Assembly: GCA_902783405.1 (NCBI GenBank)
Contig: CACZQZ010000009.1
Coordinates: 1-5,385, forward strand
DNA length: 5,385 nt
Source of the DNA: an uncultured Erysipelotrichaceae bacterium
GTDB taxonomy: Bacteria; Bacillota_I; Bacilli_A; RF39; UBA660
Direction: 5' to 3'
In this document: positions 1 through 5,301 of the stretch, piece after piece
Numbering within the stretch: position 1 is the stretch's first letter
How the letters are laid out: every line of letters begins with the position of its first letter
Notes under the pieces: model-generated
The model's database searches: none
What the model was told of the DNA's origin: nothing
The model's input: the letters and a program-made list of their open reading frames with translations, nothing else
Made by a program: the position numbers and the translations under genes

Positions 1-10
1 ACCTAAATTT

Positions 11-43
11 TGTAGCCTACCTGTAGCCTACTCGTAGCCTACG
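11..43. repeat. Three-copy 11-bp tandem repeat, core GTAGCCTAC
   Basis: The core GTAGCCTAC occurs at 12-20, 23-31 and 34-42, with an exact period of 11 bp and only the flanking bases varying. Each core is itself an inverted repeat (GTAG, centre C, CTAC), so copies can pair with themselves or with each other apart from a central C-C mismatch. It is clearly more GC-rich than its surroundings. The period is not a multiple of three, and stop codons fall in the frames I checked on both strands, so it is not coding. It lies beyond the rpsI terminator and may continue off the left edge. Its function is unknown; an iteron-like protein binding site or a minisatellite are both possible. Confidence 0.8.
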
Positions 44-81
44 ACGCTAGTTCCGTTTTATAATAGAGTTTTATTATATGC

Positions 82-108
82 AAAAAAGCCCGTAAATACG
101 GACTTTTT
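82..108 (-). terminator. Rho-independent terminator of rplM-rpsI
   Basis: On the minus strand the RNA pairs AAAAAGUCCGUA (108 to 97) with UACGGGCUUUUUU (94 to 82), with one G-U wobble and a very short A/U loop, and the 3' arm runs into a U tract. It begins 12 bases after the rpsI stop codon. Read on the plus strand the wobble becomes a C-A mismatch, so the structure is better suited to minus-strand transcripts, although an A/T tract flanks both sides. Confidence 0.85.
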
Positions 109-120
109 GAAACATTGAAA

Positions 121-543
121 TTATCTCTTACTAAATTGAGGTGCTCTTCTAGCTGCTTTTAATCCTGGTTTCTTTCTTTCCTTACTTCTAGGATCTCTAG
201 TAACCATTCCAGCTTTCTTTAAAACTTTTCTATAACTATCTTCATTAGCTTCATTTTCTTTATCATATTCAAGTAATGCTCTAGTAATACCTAATCTAAT
301 AGCTCCAGTTTGTCCTGAAAATCCACCACCAGTTACATTACAATCAATATCAAAAGTTTCTAAATTATTAGTAAGTTCTAATGGTTGTTTTAAATCCATT
401 ACTAATACTTCAAATGGCATATATTCATTAACATCTCTACCATTAACAGTAATCTTACCTTTTCCTGGTTTAAGAATAACTCTAGCAACACTACTTTTTC
501 TTCTACCAGTTCCACAAAATGTTCTTGTTTCTTTCTTTGCCAT
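121..543 (-). CDS. rpsI: 30S ribosomal protein S9 (uS9)
   Basis: This encodes a 140-residue small-subunit ribosomal protein that binds 16S rRNA in the 30S head; in this family the basic C-terminal tail reaches toward the P-site tRNA. Recognisable family segments are the N-terminal GTGRRKSSVARV (residues 11-22), the central GGGFSGQTGAIRLGITRALL (72-91), and the strongly basic tail RDPRSKERKKPGLKAARRAP (116-135) ending in the conserved SKR. The length is slightly above the usual 130 or so. The ATG at 543 has a GGGAG ribosome binding site (557-553) nine bases upstream, inside the 3' end of rplM. Only two bases separate the two genes, so they are co-transcribed and probably translationally coupled. 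The stop is TAA. Nothing is truncated. Confidence 0.98.
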   Translation of the reverse strand: MAKKETRTFCGTGRRKSSVARVILKPGKGKITVNGRDVNEYMPFEVLVMDLKQPLELTNNLETFDIDCNVTGGGFSGQTGAIRLGITRALLEYDKENEANEDSYRKVLKKAGMVTRDPRSKERKKPGLKAARRAPQFSKR

Positions 544-545
544 AA

Positions 546-983
546 CTATTCTCTCCCTACCTTAATTTCTTTTGGCATTTGAGCCATATGTGGATGTTCA
601 CTTCCAGCATATACAAATAATTTTTTATACATTTGTCTTCCTAATCTATTATGTGGAAGCATTCCTTTTACTGCTCTTTCTACCATTTCAACTGGATAAT
701 TTTCAACCATTTCTTTTGCAGTTCTTGTTCTTAATCCACCTGCATATCTACTATGATTATAATATTTCTTTCCTTCTAACTTATTACCTGTTAACAAAAC
801 TTTTTCTGCATTAACGATAATAATATTATCACCGCAATCAATATGTGGAGTGTAAGTAGCTTTATGCTTACCTCTTAACATTGATGCTGCTTTAGCTGCT
901 ACTCTACCAAGTGGAATGTCTTTTGCATCGATTACATACCAATCTCTAGTAACAGTTTCTTTAGTTTGCATAAATGTTTTCAT
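546..983 (-). CDS. rplM: 50S ribosomal protein L13 (uL13)
   Basis: This encodes a 145-residue large-subunit protein that binds 23S rRNA early in 50S assembly. Family landmarks are RDWYVIDAKDIPLGRVA (13-29), LRGKHKATYTPHIDCGDNII (36-55), the NAEKVLLTGNKL segment (58-69) with KKYYNHS (72-78), and the hallmark KGMLPHNRLGRQMYKKL (106-122) followed by VYAGSEHPH (124-132). Length equals the usual bacterial size. The ATG at 983 is chosen because an AAAGGAG ribosome binding site (996-990) sits six bases upstream; the internal Met at residue 5 lacks one. It is the first gene of the rplM-rpsI unit, driven by the promoter at 1075-1103 and preceded by a structured leader that may mediate feedback control by ribosomal protein. 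The stop is TAG. Confidence 0.98.
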   Translation of the reverse strand: MKTFMQTKETVTRDWYVIDAKDIPLGRVAAKAASMLRGKHKATYTPHIDCGDNIIIVNAEKVLLTGNKLEGKKYYNHSRYAGGLRTRTAKEMVENYPVEMVERAVKGMLPHNRLGRQMYKKLFVYAGSEHPHMAQMPKEIKVGRE

Positions 984-1068
984 TCTTTTCTCCTTTACAA
1001 ATATTAATATTTATCCTTTTAGTTTTCGTGTTCCCAATACGCAAACCAATCAGATATAAAATGTACCG
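984..1068 (-). promoter_or_regulatory. Structured 5' leader of rplM, L13-leader-like
   Basis: About 85 bases separate the predicted transcription start (near 1068) from the rplM ATG. The RNA forms a hairpin: UUGGUUU (1049-1043) pairs with AAACUAA (1025-1019) including one G-U wobble, then after a G-A mismatch CGU (1041-1039) pairs with ACG (1029-1027), closing a nine-base loop AUUGGGAAC (1038-1030). The GGUUUGCGUAUUGGGAACACG stretch lies in the same place as the ribosomal protein leader described upstream of rplM in low-GC Gram-positives (Rfam L13_leader); that match is from memory and not computed. A 14-bp palindrome (999-1012) just before the ribosome binding site could also fold. Inferred role: autoregulation of rplM-rpsI by a ribosomal protein product. 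Confidence 0.6.
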
Positions 1069-1074
1069 ATTATG

Positions 1075-1103
1075 ATTATATTAAAAAAATATTCTTTTGT
1101 CAA
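1075..1103 (-). promoter_or_regulatory. Sigma-A promoter of rplM-rpsI
   Basis: On the minus strand there is a perfect TTGACA -35 box (1103-1098), a 17-bp spacer that is mostly A/T, and a perfect TATAAT -10 box (1080-1075). The predicted start is near 1068. The -35 box begins one base after the T tract of the upstream terminator, so the two transcription units are packed end to end. Confidence 0.9.
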
Positions 1104-1104
1104 G

Positions 1105-1128
1105 AAAAAATGCCAATATTTTGGCATT
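1105..1128 (-). terminator. Rho-independent terminator of the coiled-coil operon
   Basis: This is a perfect 8-bp stem, AATGCCAA (1128-1121 on the minus strand) with TTGGCATT (1116-1109), closed by a four-base loop and followed by a run of six T ending at 1105. The first two paired bases (1128, 1127) are also the last two bases of the TAA stop of the 80-codon gene, so terminator and coding region overlap. The plus strand reading also has a T-rich 3' side but a poorer, interrupted tract. Confidence 0.92.
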
Positions 1129-1369
1129 ATTCTTTTACAAATAAAGGTAAAATAGCTTTAAGCTTATCTTCACCCAAAACTTCATCTAAAAAGATATCTC
1201 CATTCTTATATGTTGCACATACTATTTTATAATTATCTTTAATATCTGTACCATCTTCATTAACCTGTGCAATATAATAATATTCTTCATTATCTTTCTC
1301 TACCATATCAATAACTAAATATTCTTCATTATTTCCAAGTGTTACAATTTTATTAACTTCTAATTTCAT
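1127..1369 (-). CDS. Small acidic protein, DUF1292-like (uncertain)
   Basis: This is an 80-residue soluble protein with no signal peptide, membrane segment or cysteine motif (one Cys, residue 51). The first half alternates hydrophobic strands and turns: NKIVTL (6-11), EYLVIDMV (16-23), EEYYYIAQV (28-36), then the NEDG turn (37-40). The second half continues with DNYKIV (45-50) and a hydrophobic end AILPLF (72-77). This mostly-beta pattern with paired Tyr and acidic turns recalls the short DUF1292 (YrzB-type) proteins of Firmicutes, whose function is unknown; the resemblance is weak and from memory. The ATG at 1369 is chosen because GGAGG (1380-1376) lies six bases upstream. An in-frame TTG at 1385-1387 is rejected: it would overlap the upstream gene and place the binding site inside the coding region. 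It is the last gene of the three-gene unit, and its stop codon sits in the terminator stem. Confidence 0.8.
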   Translation of the reverse strand: MKLEVNKIVTLGNNEEYLVIDMVEKDNEEYYYIAQVNEDGTDIKDNYKIVCATYKNGDIFLDEVLGEDKLKAILPLFVKE

Positions 1370-1375
1370 CTTTTT

Positions 1376-1382
1376 CCTCCTA
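1376..1382 (-). promoter_or_regulatory. Ribosome binding site fused to the preceding stop codon
   Basis: The minus strand reads TAGGAGG: the TAG stop of the 638-codon gene (1382-1380) provides the first bases of the AGGAGG ribosome binding site of the next gene. Six bases follow before the ATG at 1369. This fixes the start of the small gene and suggests that ribosomes terminating on the upstream gene re-initiate there. Confidence 0.85.
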
Positions 1383-3296
1383 AGCAACTAATTTCTTTAC
1401 CTTTGAATTATCTTCACTCTCAACAAGTGCAGCAATCTGTTCATCAAAAGATAACTTATTATCTTCATTTAAATCAGGTTCTTCCTCTTTAACAGTCCAA
1501 AAAGCATCAGGCATAACATCTTCACTAAAACCATTTTCTTTATTCTCTAAATGTAAATTTTGTATAACAGGATTATTAAGCTTAGTCTCATTTTCTTTTT
1601 TTACATTATCATCTTTTAATACTAATTTATTATCAAAAATTAACCCATCATCATATTTATCATCAAATAATGAAATATTTTCAAAAGGCTGTACTTCTTG
1701 AAATAATGGTGGTTCTGATTGCTTATCTTCTACCGAAACTGAAATGTCATCTCCTACAGTATTTGTGGTAACTTCATCGTGTTGCTCTTGTATACTATCA
1801 TTTTTTTCTTCAGGAGAAACAACATCAATCGTAAATGGCAAATCTAAAAATACTTCATCCTCTGTTTCAAAATTATCAGATACAGTTTCTTTAGTACTAT
1901 CAAATGGTTTAGTTAATTCATTATCACTAGTAGGTTCAATAACTAATTGTGGATTAACCAAAGAAGAAGAATTTACACTTGAAGTCTTTTCATTATCAAT
2001 ATTAAACATCATTTCATAAACTCTATTGACAACTCCATTAGCTTTTTCCTTAGCTCTATTAGTCATAAAATGAAATGGTAAAGCATCTACACTAACAACC
2101 TGATTACTAGCATACTTCCTTTTTAAAGTATCATCTTCATAAGTAATACCTCTTAAATCTATTTTTTCTTTATCAATAATATCTTTAAATAAAGTATTAT
2201 CCCTAATTAAATCAATATTTTTGCTTAAATAATCATTTAAATCAATATTTTCAGTCTCCATTAAATCACTACTAGAACTTACTTCTTCTATCTGTTTACG
2301 TATATCTTTTACTTTAGAAGAATTGTTGCCATATGCGACAATTACTTCAGTTTGCTCTTTAAGACCTATCCTGTCAAAAGGATCATATAAATACTTAACA
2401 TTTAATTGTTTTAATAAATCACTTCTATCTTTTATCAAAGAAATAAGTTGAATCCTTTTTTCATAAGCTTCATCATAAGAATCAGTATGCTTACATATAA
2501 CACTTATAATTTTTAAAAACAAAAATCTATATTTCTTCTTAACAGCATCTTCTCTTATTGATAAATATATATCTTTATAATTAATATTAGGTCTATTATC
2601 ATAACATATCTGTGCCGTCTTTAATTCATCCTCTGCATCTTTTAATTCAGCTAAAGCTTTATTTAATTCTTCTTCTAAAAGTGAATCATCATCTAGCAAA
2701 TTTCTTAAATTTAAACCAAGATTATCTGCCTCTAATGAAATATCAGCATACTCTATTTGAGAAGAAGAATTATAAATTCTACCTTCTGTTTTTAAAACTG
2801 CAAGTTTTAATTCGGCATCCATATCATCGATTCTTTTTTTAAAAGAAGTCATTTTTTTATCTTCATTAATTAACTCAGTATTTAATTCGTCTAATTTTTT
2901 TCTATTTTCTTCTAAATTCTTTTTATTACTTAAATACTTTTTAATGCTTTGTATTTTTTTCCTTATTTCTTCAATTAAAATACTATCTATATCAGATAAA
3001 TTAACATCATCATTATATTTTTTACAAACATTCTTTATATCTTGCTGAAATTTATCATAATCAGCATATTCTTTTTCTATTTTTAAAAATAATTCCAATT
3101 GTTCTTCTAAAGGTTTATCAGTATAACTAACATTACTCTTAATTATATCAGTAATTGATTTATATAAAATATTGTCAATTTCCATAGCAATTAACTTATA
3201 ATCAGCCAAAACACTGTTTCTGTTATCAAAAGAAATTTCTAGTAATCTTTCTTTCATTTTCAAAAGCTTTAATTTGTTTTCATCAATAACTGACAT
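1380..3296 (-). CDS. Large coiled-coil protein with acidic disordered tail, second of a tandem pair
   Basis: I do not recognise this 638-residue protein. Residues 1-340 or so are mostly charged helix with heptad-like spacing, densest at 105-165 (for example IRKKIQSIKKYLSNKK from 111) and 205-230 (EEELNKALAELKDAEDELK). A compact part follows, including KYLYDPFDRIG (301-311) and the less charged VVSVDALPFHFMTNRAKEK (400-418). From about 431 to the end it is acidic, Ser/Asn/Asp-rich and probably disordered, with short hydrophobic islands: VFLDLPFTIDVV (482-493), NISLFDDK (540-547), MPDAFWTV (595-602). There is no signal peptide; YRFLFLKIISVIC (256-268) is too short and charged for a membrane segment. 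ATG 3296 follows GGAGGTG by seven bases. It starts 25 bases after the 594-codon gene, with which it shares landmarks and the NISLF motif, so it is probably a paralog and partner. Inferred role: intracellular scaffold or structural protein; unproven. Confidence 0.9.
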   Translation of the reverse strand: MSVIDENKLKLLKMKERLLEISFDNRNSVLADYKLIAMEIDNILYKSITDIIKSNVSYTDKPLEEQLELFLKIEKEYADYDKFQQDIKNVCKKYNDDVNLSDIDSILIEEIRKKIQSIKKYLSNKKNLEENRKKLDELNTELINEDKKMTSFKKRIDDMDAELKLAVLKTEGRIYNSSSQIEYADISLEADNLGLNLRNLLDDDSLLEEELNKALAELKDAEDELKTAQICYDNRPNINYKDIYLSIREDAVKKKYRFLFLKIISVICKHTDSYDEAYEKRIQLISLIKDRSDLLKQLNVKYLYDPFDRIGLKEQTEVIVAYGNNSSKVKDIRKQIEEVSSSSDLMETENIDLNDYLSKNIDLIRDNTLFKDIIDKEKIDLRGITYEDDTLKRKYASNQVVSVDALPFHFMTNRAKEKANGVVNRVYEMMFNIDNEKTSSVNSSSLVNPQLVIEPTSDNELTKPFDSTKETVSDNFETEDEVFLDLPFTIDVVSPEEKNDSIQEQHDEVTTNTVGDDISVSVEDKQSEPPLFQEVQPFENISLFDDKYDDGLIFDNKLVLKDDNVKKENETKLNNPVIQNLHLENKENGFSEDVMPDAFWTVKEEEPDLNEDNKLSFDEQIAALVESEDNSKVKKLVA

Positions 3297-3321
3297 TATT
3301 CTTCACCTCCAGTTCTATAAA

Positions 3322-5106
3322 TTACATTGGAATAGTAGGAAATTCATCTCCAAAATCACTCAAAGTATCACTTTTTTCAAGCTTATCTTCATCAAAATTT
3401 TTCATATATTCATCTATTGACATATCTGGAAAACTATTATTACTCATTTTATTCTCAATTTTATTTAATAAACTATTACCTTTATCCTCTTCTTCAACTT
3501 TATCACCAAATAAAGATATGTTATTTAAATCATTGTCACTATCATCATCTTTATTTTCATTTTTGCTAACAAAAGCATCATCATTATCATCATGATGAGT
3601 AATAGTATTTACATTTTTATTATTAAATTCTTCAAAAAGTTCCTTTTCTATATCTACCTTATTTTTAAACAAAAATTCATCATTTTTTAACTTAAGTTCT
3701 TGTTCTTCATTATCATCATCTTTGTTATTTAAATCATTTAGTTTCATTTTATGATTTCTTTCTTCACGGGACATAACTGGTTTCTCTTGAACAATTTCTT
3801 CATGTTCATCATTTTGCTCGTTTTCTAAAGAAACATCTTTAATTGTTTCAAAGCTAACATTATTATCCTTTTTTCTACCTTGAAGTACAGAATTTTGTTG
3901 TTCTTCCAATAACTTCTTAGTACGTTTTTCTATTTCTTTCTTTCTAGCTTCCTCAATTATTTTTTGTTTTTTTAATATTTCTTCTTGTTTCTTTCTTTCT
4001 ATTTCTTGTCTTCTCTTTTTTTCTTCTTCCTCTATCTTACGTTGTTCTTCTAGTAATTTCTCTTGTTTTTTCTTTTCATTTTCAATTAATACTTTTAAAA
4101 CACTTTGAAATTCTTCACTATTATTTTCATCTCTAATTTCAGAAAGTGTTTCTAATTTTCTTTCTTTTTCTAATGCTAAATCATTAAAAGTATTAATATC
4201 TTGTTCTTCCATCATTATTGTATTATACTGTTTTGAAACTGTATCTGATATCAAGTCCAACAACTCTTCATTTTTAATTCCTTTTAAAATATCATTAACT
4301 TCTCTTCTTTTAGCTAAAAGTTCATTATAATCATTTACATCATTCTCATAAATATCAATCAATTTTAAAATATTTATTTGATCTTTATATTTAGTGTAAT
4401 CTTTTGAAACATCATTTAGCATTTCTTGACAATCAGCTAAAATATCAAGATGAGAATTCTTAGCAGTTTCATAATTAAGTTGTGCTAATGTCAATAGTTT
4501 TTCAGTTTCATAATAATCATATTCAATATTATTTCTATTATCCAAAAGTTCATATAATCCTAATTTAGAAAATGCATCATTCAATATTTTCTTAAAAGTT
4601 GTTTCTAATTCTAAATTTAAAGATTTATTGATATCTATTTTTTCACTAGCTAAAGATATTTTACTAGTAAGTGATTTTATATCTTCCTCAAGTAACGCTT
4701 CTTGTCGAACATTTTCACTATATTTATCAATTATTTTAAGTTTATTTTCCAATTCATCAAGCTCAGATGCCCCAAGTACATCATTTACATCTATACTCTC
4801 TCCAGTAAGTTGATAATGATTGTTACATCTTTTCTCAACATAAGATAATCTTTGATTTATAAGTTCTATAAGTGCTGCAATTCTATTTTTTTCTTCTTCC
4901 AATAATCCACATTCTTTTCCCATCAATTCATAATATTCTTCTTCGTATTCAGCATTAGTTAATGTGATTATTTTTTCCTCTAACTTAGTTAATTGCTTAA
5001 CAATCATACTTCTTTCATCAGTACTTCTAATCAAATTTAAACTATTAGCAAACATATCATATTGTCTTAAACATTGAACTACATCACTATTGTTGTAACT
5101 TATCAT
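3322..5106 (-). CDS. Large coiled-coil protein with charged single-helix segment, first of a tandem pair
   Basis: I do not recognise this 594-residue protein. Residues 1-340 or so are helical and coiled-coil-like (for example ELDELENKLKIIDKYSENV from 115). Residues about 342-404 are a run of Glu, Lys, Arg and Gln, including EEEEKKRRQEIERKKQEEIL near 359-378, typical of a stable single charged helix or long coiled coil. From about 412 the protein is Asp/Asn/Glu-rich and disordered, with an NISLFGDK island (529-536), FPDMSIDEYMKNF (559-571) and the end DEFPTIPM. There is no signal peptide or membrane segment. The start is ATG 5106, six bases after AGGTGG (5118-5113); the in-frame TTG at 5112 touches that site and cannot use it. 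It heads the operon behind a consensus promoter. The stop is TAA, 25 bases before the next gene. A cytoplasmic structural or scaffold role is inferred from composition only. Confidence 0.9.
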   Translation of the reverse strand: MISYNNSDVVQCLRQYDMFANSLNLIRSTDERSMIVKQLTKLEEKIITLTNAEYEEEYYELMGKECGLLEEEKNRIAALIELINQRLSYVEKRCNNHYQLTGESIDVNDVLGASELDELENKLKIIDKYSENVRQEALLEEDIKSLTSKISLASEKIDINKSLNLELETTFKKILNDAFSKLGLYELLDNRNNIEYDYYETEKLLTLAQLNYETAKNSHLDILADCQEMLNDVSKDYTKYKDQINILKLIDIYENDVNDYNELLAKRREVNDILKGIKNEELLDLISDTVSKQYNTIMMEEQDINTFNDLALEKERKLETLSEIRDENNSEEFQSVLKVLIENEKKKQEKLLEEQRKIEEEEKKRRQEIERKKQEEILKKQKIIEEARKKEIEKRTKKLLEEQQNSVLQGRKKDNNVSFETIKDVSLENEQNDEHEEIVQEKPVMSREERNHKMKLNDLNNKDDDNEEQELKLKNDEFLFKNKVDIEKELFEEFNNKNVNTITHHDDNDDAFVSKNENKDDDSDNDLNNISLFGDKVEEEDKGNSLLNKIENKMSNNSFPDMSIDEYMKNFDEDKLEKSDTLSDFGDEFPTIPM

Positions 5107-5112
5107 TGCCAA

Positions 5113-5120
5113 CCACCTCT
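5113..5120 (-). promoter_or_regulatory. Ribosome binding site that decides the start of the 594-codon gene
   Basis: AGAGGTGG (5120-5113 on the minus strand) ends six bases before ATG 5106. It directly abuts the in-frame TTG at 5112-5110, leaving no spacing for initiation there. The ATG is therefore the likely start, giving a protein beginning MISYNNSDV. Confidence 0.85.
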
Positions 5121-5142
5121 ATTTTCAATTATATCTATTCTA

Positions 5143-5171
5143 ATTATATAAAGAGTTTCAAATTTTGTCAA
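5143..5171 (-). promoter_or_regulatory. Sigma-A promoter of the coiled-coil operon
   Basis: On the minus strand there is a perfect TTGACA (5171-5166), a 17-bp spacer and a perfect TATAAT (5148-5143). The predicted start is near 5136, leaving a leader of about 30 bases before ATG 5106. A run of seven A lies upstream of the -35 box on this strand (complement of 5182-5188). Such a full-consensus promoter suggests high constitutive expression of the two coiled-coil proteins. Confidence 0.9.
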
Positions 5172-5174
5172 TTG

Positions 5175-5197
5175 TTTAGTATTTTTTTACTACTAAA
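5175..5197. repeat. Inverted repeat between the divergent promoters
   Basis: TTTAGTA (5175-5181) and TACTAAA (5191-5197) are perfect 7-bp inverted arms around a nine-base spacer of mostly T. It starts three bases upstream of the -35 box of the coiled-coil operon. A further TTTAGTA lies at 5261-5267, touching the -10 box of the tRNA promoter. This could be an operator for a dimeric regulator. In such AT-rich DNA, chance is a real alternative. Confidence 0.45.
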
Positions 5198-5208
5198 ATA
5201 ATAATTAA

Positions 5209-5242
5209 TTTTTTAAATTTTTTCATATTTTTTAATAAAAAA
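5209..5242 (+). promoter_or_regulatory. Phased A/T tracts upstream of the tRNA promoter, UP-element-like
   Basis: Three runs of six T (5209-5214, 5218-5223, 5228-5233) and one run of six A (5237-5242) repeat at roughly 9-10 bp, close to one helical turn. With a start near 5280 they occupy about -38 to -71, where the alpha subunit of RNA polymerase contacts UP elements in rRNA and tRNA promoters. Curvature and alpha binding are inferred. Confidence 0.5.
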
Positions 5243-5244
5243 GG

Positions 5245-5273
5245 TTGATATTTTGTTTTTTTTAGTATATAAT
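5245..5273 (+). promoter_or_regulatory. Sigma-A promoter of tRNA-Leu
   Basis: TTGATA (5245-5250, one mismatch to TTGACA), a 17-bp spacer and a perfect TATAAT (5268-5273) lie upstream of the tRNA. The predicted start is near 5280, about 22 bases before the mature 5' end. It is oriented away from the coiled-coil operon promoter. Confidence 0.88.
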
Positions 5274-5301
5274 TAACTAGTCAACGCAAAAAAGACTCGA
5301 T

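Noticed and set aside
11..43. CRISPR array
   Set aside because: The 9-base cores are separated by only two bases; there are no spacer-sized unique segments and no cas genes.
59..78. TATAAT at 59-64 on plus (and its inverted partner 72-78, TATTATA) as promoters at the left edge
   Set aside because: No -35 box at a suitable distance on either strand (AGCCTA on plus, CCGTAT on minus). The 7-bp A/T inverted repeat is weak and expected in AT-rich DNA next to a terminator.
1..120. Integrative element attachment site at the rpsI 3' end
   Set aside because: No direct repeat of the rpsI end is seen in the window, and the terminator follows rpsI in the normal way. It is kept only as a possibility linked to the left-edge repeat.
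572..814. Plus-strand open frame inside rplM, and similar antisense frames at 1744-2019, 2612-2842 and 4628-4813
   Set aside because: They lie opposite well-supported genes, have no ribosome binding site or promoter, and show compositions (Leu/Phe/Ser-rich) expected from reading the antisense of Lys/Glu-rich genes.
999..1012. 14-bp palindrome AAATATTAATATTT as an operator of rplM
   Set aside because: It is composed only of A and T in a leader just before the ribosome binding site. Chance is likely, and its position downstream of the transcription start favours at most a weak RNA hairpin.
2493..2531. Membrane segment in the 638-codon protein (YRFLFLKIISVIC)
   Set aside because: Only about 13 residues, interrupted by Arg and Lys, flanked by KKK; it better fits a helix packed in a coiled-coil region.
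3520..3605. EF-hand-like calcium site in the Asp/Asn-rich tail of the 594-codon protein
   Set aside because: The Asp runs are low-complexity and lack the spaced D-x-D-x-D-G loop with terminal Glu and flanking helices.
1380..5106. SMC, MukB or RecN type ATPase identity for the coiled-coil proteins
   Set aside because: No Walker A (GxxxxGKS/T), ABC signature or Walker B motif is present in either protein.
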